From the NCBI RefSeq assembly GCF_017873605.1, contig NZ_JAGGKI010000005.1, positions 62,001 through 126,000 of the forward strand: a DNA stretch of 64,000 nucleotides, read 5' to 3'. The translations under genes and the position numbers were made by a program. A model generated the notes under the pieces. The model was not told the origin of the DNA, searched no databases, and worked only from the letters and a program-made list of their open reading frames with translations. Positions 1 to 7,462 of the stretch are shown here, in pieces (position 1 is the stretch's first letter; each line of letters begins with the position of its first letter). This DNA comes from Paenibacillus lactis. Its GTDB lineage: Bacteria > Bacillota > Bacilli > Paenibacillales > Paenibacillaceae.

Positions 1-1
1 A

Positions 2-988
2 GGCGTTCTGCTCGATCCGCTCATGCGAAAGCTATTCAAGCTGCCGGGCAGCGGCGGCTGGGTGCTCATTACAGGGATGACCGCCGGATTTCCGGCCGGC
101 GCTCAAGCCGCCGCCTCCATGCACAGGCAGGGCGACCTCGGCCCAGGCGAAGCGGGAAGGCTTGCCGCCATGGCCCACTTCTGCAATCCGATGACGATTC
201 TGGTTGTCATCGGAACCGGGCTGCTCCATCAGCCAGCGGCGGGGTACCTGCTCCTTATCGTGCACTGGATTACCGGCCTCCTGGCCGCGTGGCTGTTCAG
301 TTTTTTCAGAAGAACACCGCATGGACGAAACGATGTTGCAAAACCGAACAAGCCTGCCCGGCAAGTTCCGCTATTAAAGCGAGCCGCTGCGGCTGCATTG
401 GAAGCCCACAAACGGGACGGGCGCAGCTTTGGCAGACTGCTGGGAGACTCCGTCACCCGCTCTGTCCAAACCTTAATGATGGCCGGCGGCTTCATCCTGT
501 TATTTGCCGTGCTTACCCGGGTACTGTCCGAAAACGTGCTGCCCTTGCTTCCTTCTTATTTTACCTCGGGATTGCTGGAAATCCACCTTGCATCCGCATC
601 GATCAGCAGCTCCGCCTTTACGAACAGCGCCATGCAGCTTGCCGTCTTATCCGCCGTACTCGCCTGGAGCGGCATTAGCGCCCAGCTGCAAAGCCTCTCC
701 CTTATGCGGGATGCCGGCCTTTCGTGGAGCTACTTTATCCTGAAGCGAATCGTTCATTCCTTGCTCGCATTCTTGGTTATGCTGGTATGCTGGAAGCCCG
801 CAAGCAGCCTGTCTGCCGCCATCGTCCCGGCCTTCAGAACGGAGCCGCCGCAGACTGGACAGAACGGGAATATCTTCAACCTGTGGACAGGATTTCCGTC
901 CGTTCTTCAAACACAAATTGCCTTTTTCTTGCTGATTGCGGCAGCGCTATGGGTGATTTCATCCATTATTGTTCGCGTGCGGCGTTGA
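2..988 (+). CDS. ylbJ: Sporulation integral membrane protein YlbJ, 3' part (5' end outside window)
   Basis: The frame is already open at base 2, so this is the C-terminal ~328 residues of a longer protein (YlbJ is usually about 400 aa); the first internal ATG at 23 is not the start. It is a multi-spanning membrane protein with a nucleoside-recognition/Gate-type repeat: the glycine-rich stretch [11 protein letters not shown] near the start and several hydrophobic segments up to the C-terminus. YlbJ is conserved in endospore formers and needed for spore development; its substrate is unknown. The neighbours coaD and rsmD (ylbI, ylbH) support the name. The gene is convergent with coaD and the two 3' ends overlap by 23 bp. 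Confidence 0.85.
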   Translation, partial: GVLLDPLMRKLFKLPGSGGWVLITGMTAGFPAGAQAAASMHRQGDLGPGEAGRLAAMAHFCNPMTILVVIGTGLLHQPAAGYLLLIVHWITGLLAAWLFSFFRRTPHGRNDVAKPNKPARQVPLLKRAAAAALEAHKRDGRSFGRLLGDSVTRSVQTLMMAGGFILLFAVLTRVLSENVLPLLPSYFTSGLLEIHLASASISSSAFTNSAMQLAVLSAVLAWSGISAQLQSLSLMRDAGLSWSYFILKRIVHSLLAFLVMLVCWKPASSLSAAIVPAFRTEPPQTGQNGNIFNLWTGFPSVLQTQIAFFLLIAAALWVISSIIVRVRR

Positions 989-1481
989 ATTTACGGCGCA
1001 AAGCCGCATCCACCTCGGGACTGACCAGGTCGGTCGTATCGCCGTTGAAGTGTGCGATCTCTTTAACCAGACTTGAGCTGAGAAAGGAATATTTCGGATG
1101 GGTCATCATGAAGATCGTCTCCGCATCGGGATTCAGCTTATGATTGGTCGAGGCGAGCTGCAGCTCATACTCGAAATCCGTAACGGTCCGGATCCCGCGG
1201 ACGATCACTTGCGCATTCCGCTGACGCACATAATTGGCTAACAGATCGCGGAAGCTGTCGATTTCCACGTTCGGCAGATGACGGGTAGCCTCTCTCAACA
1301 GATCCTTCCGCTCCTCCACCGTAAACAGCGGGTTTTTGCTTAAGTTGTTTAGAACGGCCACGATCAGCAAGTCAAACTGCTTTGAAGCCCTCGTAATGAT
1401 ATCCATATGCCCCATCGTCACAGGATCAAAGCTGCCGGGATAAACGGCAATTCGATATGTACTATTATTCTCGGTTGTCAT
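966..1481 (-). CDS. coaD: Phosphopantetheine adenylyltransferase
   Basis: 171 aa, the normal length for CoaD, which transfers AMP from ATP to 4'-phosphopantetheine to give dephospho-CoA, the fourth step of coenzyme A synthesis, in the cytoplasm. The nucleotidyltransferase signature [11 protein letters not shown] is at residues 15-25, and the second conserved loop with SSS (FLSSSLVKE) lies near residue 135. I chose the ATG at 1481 because GAGGAGG precedes it by a normal distance and family members begin close to the PGSFDP motif. It overlaps the end of rsmD by 17 bp, indicating translational coupling in an rsmD-coaD operon. Confidence 0.96.
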   Translation of the reverse strand: MTTENNSTYRIAVYPGSFDPVTMGHMDIITRASKQFDLLIVAVLNNLSKNPLFTVEERKDLLREATRHLPNVEIDSFRDLLANYVRQRNAQVIVRGIRTVTDFEYELQLASTNHKLNPDAETIFMMTHPKYSFLSSSLVKEIAHFNGDTTDLVSPEVDAALRRKFNAAREQ

Positions 1482-2097
1482 CGTGTGATTCCTCCTCATC
1501 CGCACCGGCAGCTTGTCCTTGTACGGTTTCGTATCTGTATATGGTGACGGCGGTTTCGCCGTACCTCGCTGTTCGCATGCCGTGAAAATGGCCGAAGCTC
1601 TCCGGATATTCATAGCCCGACTCATATTCCAGAACAATAACGGCTCCCTCGCGTAGAAGCTTGCGCTCCGCCATATCATTCATGAGCTCATCCCCATTTT
1701 TGAACTTATAGGGAGGGTCCAGAAACACCAGATCGAATGCCGCGCCCCGCTTCTCCAGCACCTTAAGCGCTCTTGCCGCATCGTTGCGATATACCTCTGC
1801 CGCCTCTTGCAGGCGTACAGCCTTCAGATTATCCTTGATCGTCTCAATGCTCCGCTGCTCCACGTCAATAAAAACAGCACGATCCATTCCCCGGCTTAAC
1901 GCCTCGATGCCAAGGCCGCCCGTGCCCGCAAACAGGTCAAGGACGGTTCCCCCGTCAAAGTAGGGGCCGATCATACTGAATATCGCTTCCTTCACTTTAT
2001 CCGTCGTCGGACGGGTGCTCATGCCGGGAACGCTTTTCAGCGGTCGGCCTTTTGCACTTCCGGATACTACTCTCACTGCTCGATTCACCCGTTTCAT
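1465..2097 (-). CDS. rsmD: 16S rRNA (guanine(966)-N2)-methyltransferase
   Basis: 210 aa. RsmD methylates N2 of G966 in 16S rRNA using SAM. The SAM-binding motif [17 protein letters not shown] lies in the first third and the catalytic DPPY (FLDPPYKF) in the middle, with the family N-terminus [16 protein letters not shown] and [13 protein letters not shown]. Several in-frame ATGs lie upstream (2112, 2118, 2127); none has a convincing ribosome binding site, so 2097 (starting MKRVNR) is chosen by homology to family N-termini and the exact start is uncertain. It is cotranscribed with coaD, which it overlaps. The opposite strand just upstream carries the csfG-like sRNA. Confidence 0.93.
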   Translation of the reverse strand: MKRVNRAVRVVSGSAKGRPLKSVPGMSTRPTTDKVKEAIFSMIGPYFDGGTVLDLFAGTGGLGIEALSRGMDRAVFIDVEQRSIETIKDNLKAVRLQEAAEVYRNDAARALKVLEKRGAAFDLVFLDPPYKFKNGDELMNDMAERKLLREGAVIVLEYESGYEYPESFGHFHGMRTARYGETAVTIYRYETVQGQAAGADEEESHDDNRE

Positions 2098-2204
2098 CAC
2101 ATCAAGATTCATGGCCATGACGGCCATAGCATTGATTATCGTAACATAATCCTGCCGCATATGAAAAATGAAACATGCCCCCTCTTCATTTTTTTTCAAA
2201 CTCA

Positions 2205-2234
2205 GGTATATTTCCGCTCCTGCCGGGCATCCTA
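2205..2234 (+). promoter_or_regulatory. Forespore sigma-F/sigma-G-type promoter for the csfG-like RNA
   Basis: GGTATA (2205-2210), 14 nt, then GGGCATCCTA (2225-2234). This fits the forespore sigma consensus of a GYATA-like -35 and a GGNNANANTA-like -10 with one mismatch at the usual spacing; read as sigma-G the -10 is CATCCTA. It lies directly upstream of the hairpin-rich RNA that ends in an intrinsic terminator at about 2391. Confidence 0.6.
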
Positions 2235-2240
2235 AAGATA

Positions 2241-2400
2241 TCGACATCAATGAATGTCGTAGACAACCGCGGAGAAGACTTACGTTTCCCCATAAGCTCT
2301 TCGTCCGGTTTCTCCTCTCCCATGAGGGAGTCTCTTCGGAGGCTCCCGAAAACAATCCCTGCAGTATCAGGATTTTACTGTAGGGATTGTTTTCTTTTTT
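2241..2400 (+). ncRNA. csfG: CsfG-like sporulation small RNA
   Basis: A plus-strand RNA of roughly 155 nt is predicted between the forespore-type promoter and an intrinsic terminator. It has a 5' hairpin (CGACAT 2242-2247 with ATGTCG 2254-2259), a pyrimidine-rich run at 2309-2321 complementary to ribosome binding sites, a 9-bp hairpin with a TTCG loop (2326-2347) and the terminator hairpin. The imperfect base pair in each of the last two stems is G-U on the plus strand but would be C-A on the minus strand, so the RNA is read left to right. From memory, B. subtilis carries the sporulation RNA CsfG in the ylbG-ylbH (rsmD) intergenic region; position and promoter match. An Rfam ylbH leader is also recalled for this interval and may be the same element. 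Confidence 0.6.
2351..2400 (+). terminator. Intrinsic terminator of the csfG-like RNA
   Basis: A 16-bp stem (2351-2366 with 2376-2391, one G-U pair) is followed by a T-rich run on the plus strand. No plus-strand protein gene lies upstream, which supports an RNA gene. Confidence 0.8.
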
Positions 2401-2437
2401 TTGTTCCATTTCGATGGATTTCGGCTCGGTATCTTAA

Positions 2438-2468
2438 TTAAAAAAAACCGCTCATTTAAGATGAGCGG
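2438..2468 (-). terminator. Intrinsic terminator, minus strand
   Basis: CCGCTCAT (2448-2455) pairs with ATGAGCGG (2461-2468); on the minus strand it is followed by seven T. It ends transcription coming from the SDR gene. Confidence 0.75.
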
Positions 2469-2635
2469 CTTCTTTTAACTGAGTTGCTATCATCACCGTG
2501 ATTCTTAACATACCCCCGGATGTCGTTGAGCAGTTCATCGTCATCTTCCACCAGCTGTAACCGTCCCGCTCCTACGTTCGTGTAACCCAAAAGCGGAAGC
2601 GAACCTATTTTTTCCGATGTTTTACTTAGCAACAT
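2456..2635 (-). CDS. Possible small acidic protein (59 aa), unknown
   Basis: An ATG-initiated frame of 59 codons lies 17 bases after the SDR stop and ends inside the loop of the following terminator. It encodes a short protein with the acidic run VEDDDELL and a basic C-terminus (SVKRSRSS). I do not recognise a family. No clear ribosome binding site precedes the ATG at 2635, so translation would depend on coupling to the SDR gene. It could equally be non-coding 3' UTR. Confidence 0.3.
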   Translation of the reverse strand: MLLSKTSEKIGSLPLLGYTNVGAGRLQLVEDDDELLNDIRGYVKNHGDDSNSVKRSRSS

Positions 2636-2652
2636 TTCAGGTTACGCGTTGC

Positions 2653-3252
2653 TCAATAAACCGTGTACGTTTGTCCGGTTTGGGCACCCTCAACGCTCTT
2701 TCGGTAGGCAAGCGCGGCTCTCCCGGCAGATACGGGCTCAAACCCCGGGAAGTATGGACCGTATGTATCCATCGATTCCTTAAGTACATTGGGGCTGACA
2801 TTGTTGATACGTATCCCTCGCGGCATTTCAATGGCTGCAGCCTGAACGAAGGCTTTAATCGCTCCTCCAGCCATGGCGGAAGATATACCTCCAATAATGG
2901 GACTGTCCATAATAATGCCGGTGGTTAACGTAAAGCTTCCCCGATCATGAACATGGTCCAGCCCGAGCAAAACAAGATTGATTTGCCCCTTCAATTTACC
3001 CATAATCGCGATTTCATTCAGCTCCGGCGTCAATTCGTGGAGAGGACCAAAGTAAGCCTGGCCTGCGGTACAGACCACTGCATCTACGGAGCCGACAGCC
3101 TTATACATACTCGCGATACTTTCAGGAACGGACATATCCATGGTGATATCAGCACCTTTGCGTCCAGCTGTTATAATTTCATGATGCTGCCCCAGTTCTT
3201 TGCGAACCGCTGTCCCCAGTGTTCCGGATGCGCCCACCATCAAAATTTTCAT
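2653..3252 (-). CDS. Short-chain dehydrogenase/reductase family protein (atypical)
   Basis: 199 aa. The N-terminus MKILMVGASGTLGTAV is an NAD(P)-binding Rossmann motif (GASGxLG), and VVCTAGQAYFGP is the SDR NAG-like motif. The expected active-site YxxxK is not intact: in SSAMAGGAIKAF the lysine is present but glycine stands where tyrosine is expected, followed by the usual AxxxEMPRGIRINNVSP stretch. It belongs to a subfamily of small SDR-like proteins; whether it is a reductase or a binding protein cannot be told. GGAGG precedes the ATG at 3252. It is divergent from the stalk-domain gene at 3429. Confidence 0.8.
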   Translation of the reverse strand: MKILMVGASGTLGTAVRKELGQHHEIITAGRKGADITMDMSVPESIASMYKAVGSVDAVVCTAGQAYFGPLHELTPELNEIAIMGKLKGQINLVLLGLDHVHDRGSFTLTTGIIMDSPIIGGISSAMAGGAIKAFVQAAAIEMPRGIRINNVSPNVLKESMDTYGPYFPGFEPVSAGRAALAYRKSVEGAQTGQTYTVY

Positions 3253-3346
3253 GACCCTATTCCTCCATCCTGTTGGTCTGTAATGTCAATAATTGGACAA
3301 GTCAAATCGTATCACATGGAATTGCTATATGCCAGATCGGGGAGCC

Positions 3347-3376
3347 TTGCTGTTCTATTCTTCAATTATGTATAAT
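3347..3376 (+). promoter_or_regulatory. Sigma-A-type promoter for the stalk-domain gene
   Basis: TTGCTG (3347-3352), 18 nt, TATAAT (3371-3376), about 50 bases before the gene at 3429. Confidence 0.55.
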
Positions 3377-3428
3377 GGCCTGGCATGCCCTTACATAGGG
3401 GAAAGAGTAAAAAGGAGGAAATGAAACA

Positions 3429-4112
3429 TTGAAGAAAAGGTTTGTAGCATTACTGTCTGCGGCAACATTGGTCGGCGGGATGACGATTGGTGTAAGTGCA
3501 GCTCCCGTCCTTGAGAAGATCACAGCTCATTTGAACTGGGGCATTGCCTACGAGGTGAATGGAAAGCAATGGACGCCGAAGGATCAGTCGGGGAACCGCA
3601 TCGCCGCCATTTCTTATAACAACACGACTTACCTACCTGTCCGAGCGGTATCGGATGCACTGGGCGTTGCAGTGGAATATGATAATAAAGCTCAGAAAAT
3701 CAAACTGGGCGAAAAATCGGATCTAACCCCGATTACATCGGAAGAGATTAAATTGTCATATGCCTCTGTTATAACCAAGGACAAGCAGCACACCGTACAT
3801 AATGGTAAAGATTATGGTTCAGGAGTCATCCTCAATAGCATTAATGGGGTAGAAAAAGGATTCACGTTAAGACCTGGAGGCAAACACCAAACCCTCGAAT
3901 TGTCCGTATTCCCTGTATCGGTTAACAAAGATATCGTGGTAAAAATCATGAGTGGGGGCGTGCTCCTGAAAGAAGTCGTTATCACTCCGAGCGACAGCAT
4001 TGAAACAGTCACCGTTGATATTGATGGAGCCAAAGAAATCGAGGTTTCGGCTAAGTACCCAAAAGTCGAAATTGGCGACGATATTCTATTCTTCGCTGGA
4101 ACTTATAAGTAA
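3429..4112 (+). CDS. Secreted protein with copper-amine-oxidase-like (stalk) domain
   Basis: 227 aa beginning at TTG, placed 9 bases after AGGAGG; the ATG at 3421 sits against the Shine-Dalgarno and hits a stop after three codons. A signal peptide (KKRFVALLSAATLVGGMTIGVSAAP) is followed by a stalk-domain segment with the typical IAAISYNNTTYLPVRAVSDALGVAVEYD pattern split over residues ~55-85, then a beta-rich domain of unknown function. Stalk domains are common on extracellular Paenibacillus proteins and probably act as structural or wall-associated modules. It has its own promoter and a terminator at 4124. Confidence 0.8.
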   Translation: MKKRFVALLSAATLVGGMTIGVSAAPVLEKITAHLNWGIAYEVNGKQWTPKDQSGNRIAAISYNNTTYLPVRAVSDALGVAVEYDNKAQKIKLGEKSDLTPITSEEIKLSYASVITKDKQHTVHNGKDYGSGVILNSINGVEKGFTLRPGGKHQTLELSVFPVSVNKDIVVKIMSGGVLLKEVVITPSDSIETVTVDIDGAKEIEVSAKYPKVEIGDDILFFAGTYK

Positions 4113-4123
4113 ACGATAATGGA

Positions 4124-4156
4124 AGAAGAGCCCCTGCCATCGGCAGGGGCTCTTCT
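4124..4156 (+). terminator. Hairpin terminator
   Basis: A perfect 15-bp stem (4124-4138 with 4142-4156) lies 12 bases after the stalk-domain gene; the T-run is weak. Confidence 0.6.
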
Positions 4157-4204
4157 AGCGCTTTCAGCAGGTCGTGATTACTCTGTTCACTATAAAAGAA
4201 TGGA

Positions 4205-4312
4205 TTAGATAAATGCGCGAGTAATGATCACCAACAAGATGAATAATACCAAGATAGCACCTACTGAAGAGCCGTATCCATAACCACCATATCCTCCAGC
4301 TACTCCGCTCAC
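4205..4312 (-). CDS. YjcZ family sporulation microprotein
   Basis: 35 aa with a GTG start at 4312, 6 bases after GGAGGG. A glycine/tyrosine-rich N-terminus (SGVAGGYGGYGYGSS) is followed by one hydrophobic segment (VGAILVLFILLVII) and a short tail. This architecture is that of the YjcZ/YrhC-like sporulation-associated membrane peptides. The mRNA is monocistronic. A second member lies at 51188-51286 with the same layout. The biochemical role is unknown. Confidence 0.8.
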   Translation of the reverse strand: MSGVAGGYGGYGYGSSVGAILVLFILLVIITRAFI

Positions 4313-4436
4313 ATGTATCCCTCCTTTTTTGAACATACACCATACTATGACGCTTCCGCTAAAATGAACTGGGCGATCAACCTGACCGGACAATAATAAT
4401 GAAAATGCCCCCGGGTCCAGGGGTCCATCCGTCATT

Positions 4437-4476
4437 AAAACAAAGACGCCAGGGCGCTTCTACTCCCTCGCGTCTT
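4437..4476 (-). terminator. Minus-strand terminator of the HTH gene
   Basis: AAGACGC (4443-4449) pairs with GCGTCTT (4470-4476); on the minus strand a T-rich run follows. Confidence 0.5.
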
Positions 4477-4506
4477 CCGTATATAGGCCTCTAATAAAGG
4501 CGGTTG

Positions 4507-4749
4507 TTATTCTTCTTCTTCGATCAATCGGTTGGGATCCGCCGGATTCAATAATTTCCTGCGCCGGTCAATCAGCCCTTCCTCCCCATGCTCGCGGAAT
4601 TTGCGCATCCATACCTTTAGCCGCCCGATGTCTGAAATTTGCAAGGCGGATGCCACCTCTTTCTTCGTTTTACCCGCAAGCCGCATGGCGACTGCCTTCT
4701 TCTTCGTTTCGAAACTGTAGGTATGAAATGTCTGCCCCTTTTTCGCCAT
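4507..4749 (-). CDS. Orphan helix-turn-helix protein, IS3 OrfA/transposase-like
   Basis: 80 aa. The centre FETKKKAVAMRLAGKT, KKEVASALQIS and LKVWMRKFREHGEEGL is the helix-turn-helix fold found in IS3-family OrfA and related transposase N-terminal proteins. Start at 4749 follows GAGGTG by 7 bases; an upstream GTG at 4758 is part of that site. No OrfB/integrase catalytic gene and no terminal inverted repeats are visible, so this is either a remnant or a stand-alone DNA-binding protein. It has its own terminator at 4437. Confidence 0.7.
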   Translation of the reverse strand: MAKKGQTFHTYSFETKKKAVAMRLAGKTKKEVASALQISDIGRLKVWMRKFREHGEEGLIDRRRKLLNPADPNRLIEEEE

Positions 4750-4859
4750 GATTATCACCTCTTTACTATGTATATCGGCCGAGGCCGCCCGTATTTCAAT
4801 ACCCCGGGTACTCCGGGCAAGTCACGCCTGAGCAGAGCCTTTGAAATCGAAATATGATC

Positions 4860-4887
4860 TTCCAAGGACCCCAGGATATGGTATAAT
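4860..4887 (+). promoter_or_regulatory. Sigma-A-type promoter for the TPR protein
   Basis: TTCCAA (4860-4865), 16 nt, TATAAT (4882-4887), 40 bases upstream of the start at 4927. Confidence 0.5.
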
Positions 4888-4926
4888 TTCGTAAGAATTC
4901 ATGAACTAGAAATTGGGGGATCATCC

Positions 4927-5598
4927 TTGGGGAAATTCATTATTTTTGGCATGCTGTTTTATATTTTCGGCAATCCGTTCATCGCCATTATTGTTCTTCT
5001 GCTTATCGTTTACGTCCTGGACCGCAGATTTGTCGGGGTGTTTCCCAGCATTACGCGTCCGATTCAGCGGGCAAGACAGATATCCAAGCTGCGAAAAAAT
5101 ATCGCAGCCAGTCCCAGCGACGTCTCCTCGCGACATGAGCTGGCAAGGCTGCTGATCGAGCGCCGCAAATACGGGGAGGCGCTGAAGCTGCTGGAGTCCA
5201 TCTCGGAAAGCTTGCAGGATTCGGCGGAATACTGGGATGATATCGGCACCGCCCGCCTGAAGACCGGAAATACCGCTCAAGGAGAAGCGGATATCCTTCA
5301 AGCGCTGGATATCAATCCCCGGGTAAAATACGGCCGGCCATACCTAAGGCTTGCCGACGCGTTCCGCACGGCGGATTCCGCGAAAGCGCTCGATTATTTA
5401 CAGAAGTTTCATACCATGCACTCTTCTTCTTCTGAAGCATACTACCTCCTGGGAACCATGTATCGGGTTCTGGGACAGCGTCAGGAAGCCAAGGAAGCCT
5501 TCTCGGAGTCGATGAGCGTATACCGATCCCTTCCCAAGTACAAGCGGCGCCAAGAACGCAAGTGGGCGGTTCGGAGCTTTTGGCGGAACTTATTCTAA
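4927..5598 (+). CDS. Membrane-anchored TPR-repeat protein
   Basis: 223 aa from a TTG start after GGGGGA. Residues ~3-30 (IIFGMLFYIFGNPFIAIIV...) form one or two membrane segments. The rest is alpha-helical with tetratricopeptide-like repeats: SRHELARLLIERRKYGEA, AEYWDDIGTARLKTGN, RPYLRLADAF and AYYLLGTMYRVLGQRQEA are successive repeat cores. It probably works as a protein-protein scaffold on the cytoplasmic face. No enzymatic domain is seen. Similar proteins are widespread in Paenibacillus as hypothetical TPR proteins. Confidence 0.8.
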   Translation: MGKFIIFGMLFYIFGNPFIAIIVLLLIVYVLDRRFVGVFPSITRPIQRARQISKLRKNIAASPSDVSSRHELARLLIERRKYGEALKLLESISESLQDSAEYWDDIGTARLKTGNTAQGEADILQALDINPRVKYGRPYLRLADAFRTADSAKALDYLQKFHTMHSSSSEAYYLLGTMYRVLGQRQEAKEAFSESMSVYRSLPKYKRRQERKWAVRSFWRNLF

Positions 5599-5655
5599 AC
5601 GTGCCTGAAATCCATTATAAGAAGCTCCGCAGCAAGTTCATCCCTTCGAAGCATA

Positions 5656-5690
5656 ACAAGACCCGCCGGCGATTTGCCAGCGGGCCTTGT
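5656..5690 (-). terminator. Hairpin terminator for the SGNH hydrolase gene
   Basis: A 15-bp stem (5656-5670 with 5676-5690). Two pairs are G-U in minus-strand RNA but A-C in plus-strand RNA, so it serves the minus-strand gene ending at 5703. Confidence 0.65.
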
Positions 5691-5702
5691 CATGCTTCTA
5701 TG

Positions 5703-6338
5703 TTATACCAGCGGCTTGTACCCAAGCCGATGCAGCTGCTCGGCGACAATCCGGTAGCCTTTCCCGTTCGGATGAAGCCCATCCACCGATAGCAGCTCCT
5801 TCTCTTTGCCTGCAAATGCGGCATTCACATCGGCAATCCGGAAGTACACGTCGCTGAGGCTATGAAGATATCGATTAAACCGCGATACGTATTCCCCTGC
5901 TTCCCCGGAAGCAGGATACGGATTGTACAGCCCGACGGCACGGATGAAATAAGCTTTGCCGCCTCCTGCCTTAATATTTCGAATATGCTTGACGGTGTTA
6001 GACATGTAATACTGGCAACGGAGCAGCGCCCGATCCAGAGATTCCCGGTCAGGACGGCCGCCGGCGGATTTCACGGCTCTGATCAAGTCGTTGCCGCCAA
6101 TCGTTATGGTTATGATATGAGCCTGCTGCAAATGGTAACGATAGGCCGGATTTTGAACGATCCGCTCATACAGCCCCTCGGATGTTAATCCGTTGATCCC
6201 CATATTTTCGTGAGCCACAAATTGCTGAAGTCTCTCTTCCGCCATCCGGCGATATAGCGGAACAAAGCCGCTGCCAGGCATCGCCCCGAACCCGAAGGTC
6301 AGCGAATCGCCGACAGCGGTATAATGGTACACCAACAT
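5703..6338 (-). CDS. SGNH/GDSL-family hydrolase
   Basis: 211 aa. Block I AVGDSLTFGFG has the nucleophilic serine at residue 12, block II has the glycine of MGINGLTSEG, block III is TIGGNDL with the asparagine, and block V is VDGLHPN with the catalytic Asp and His near the C-terminus, so all four SGNH positions are present. It is an esterase/lipase of the GDSL type; the substrate is unknown. There is no signal peptide, so it is likely cytoplasmic. Start ATG 6338 follows AGGGGG by 5 bases; the GTG at 6344 is too close to that site. Confidence 0.88.
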   Translation of the reverse strand: MLVYHYTAVGDSLTFGFGAMPGSGFVPLYRRMAEERLQQFVAHENMGINGLTSEGLYERIVQNPAYRYHLQQAHIITITIGGNDLIRAVKSAGGRPDRESLDRALLRCQYYMSNTVKHIRNIKAGGGKAYFIRAVGLYNPYPASGEAGEYVSRFNRYLHSLSDVYFRIADVNAAFAGKEKELLSVDGLHPNGKGYRIVAEQLHRLGYKPLV

Positions 6339-6458
6339 GTTCACCCCCTGTCCCGCTCGTTATGACATTATATGAGCGGGAGCATCGGTTGTGAAACGGG
6401 ACAGTGCCTCGGATAAAAAGAATACAGGCTGATGCTTGTTCTTCGGATTACAGGACCC

Positions 6459-6896
6459 TTAATCCGATGTCTCCTCATCGACCTCATAAATACAACGGAA
6501 CCGTTCAACCCCAGGATATTTCTCGCCGAGGCTGTGCACTTCAAAGCCGATATTCCGGTAAAAGTCCACCGCTTCATCGTCGGTCTCCGCGATAACTCGC
6601 TTAGGCTTAGGATCGAGCTGAAGCAGCAGCTCCAATATCATCCCCCGTCCATAGCCTTTCCCCCGGTTCTCCGGGAGTACGGCAAGATGTCTGATCGTAA
6701 CTTCATCCCGCTGAATATCACAGCCGATAATGCCGACGAGAAGCCCCTCCTCAACGTAACCATAGAGCTTGCTCCCGCCTTCGGCCTTATAAAGTGAAAC
6801 GGCCTTCTCTACCTGATCCGGATCGGGAAAAACCGAATAGCCAAGCAGCTCCCTTACCTCCAGCTTAGCCGCTTGGGATGTCATTTCCTTGAGCAT
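6459..6896 (-). CDS. GNAT family N-acetyltransferase
   Basis: 145 aa. The acetyl-CoA-binding motif A, HLAVLPENRGKGYGRGMI, has the RxxGxG core near residue 77-82, and the downstream AVDFYRNIGFEV is motif B. It transfers an acetyl group from acetyl-CoA to an unknown small-molecule or protein amine. It lies 52 bases downstream of the MarR gene on the same strand, possibly cotranscribed with it. Confidence 0.85.
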   Translation of the reverse strand: MLKEMTSQAAKLEVRELLGYSVFPDPDQVEKAVSLYKAEGGSKLYGYVEEGLLVGIIGCDIQRDEVTIRHLAVLPENRGKGYGRGMILELLLQLDPKPKRVIAETDDEAVDFYRNIGFEVHSLGEKYPGVERFRCIYEVDEETSD

Positions 6897-6947
6897 ACCT
6901 TGTATCCCCCATCATTCATTGTGTGTACGAACAGACGAAAGCCTGTG

Positions 6948-7397
6948 CTAGAGCATTTCCTCCGCGCTTCGGCCTAGCTTCTTCAGAAGCTTGACCGCCT
7001 CTGCCTTTTCTTGATCGGTCAAGCCGCTGAGCGCCTTGATCATCAGCTGCTGGTGGCCGGGAAAGATCGATTCGAAGAACGCTTTGCCCTCCGGGGTCAG
7101 CTCCGCATATATCACGCGGCGATCCTCTGCTGATGCCCGCCGCACGAGGAGATTTTTCTTCTGCAGCTTGTCTACCACATATGTAATATTGCCGCTCGAG
7201 ATCAGCACTTTTTCACCGATTTTCTGCAGCGGCTGCGGTCCTTTGTGGTACAGAACATCCAGGACGCCGAATTCCGTGGAATTCAACCCGTGACTCTGAA
7301 TGCTGCGGTTGGAATGCGTCATAACCGCATTATAGGCTCTTGCCAAAATAACCATCAAATGCAATGGATAATCCTCTTGTTCTTGAATATCCGACAT
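6948..7397 (-). CDS. MarR-family transcriptional regulator, MhqR-like
   Basis: 149 aa. The winged-helix region GLNSTEFGVLDVLYHKGP, LQKIGEKVLISSGNITYV and VDKLQKKNLLVRRASAEDRR closely resembles the B. subtilis quinone-responsive repressor MhqR (YkvE) as I remember it. MarR dimers repress nearby or own genes until a ligand or thiol modification releases them. GGAGGG stands 6 bases before the ATG. Likely targets are itself and the GNAT gene; the nitroreductase at 49528 is another conceivable electrophile-response target. Confidence 0.85.
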   Translation of the reverse strand: MSDIQEQEDYPLHLMVILARAYNAVMTHSNRSIQSHGLNSTEFGVLDVLYHKGPQPLQKIGEKVLISSGNITYVVDKLQKKNLLVRRASAEDRRVIYAELTPEGKAFFESIFPGHQQLMIKALSGLTDQEKAEAVKLLKKLGRSAEEML

Positions 7398-7462
7398 ATT
7401 TCACCCTCCGAAAGTTGTCATGTATTAAGGTTAATGAACGCAAGGCTCAACTGTCAAATGGA

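Noticed and set aside
2168..2441. Plus-strand frames over the csfG region
   Set aside because: They cross hairpins and the terminator, have no ribosome binding site and no family-like composition.
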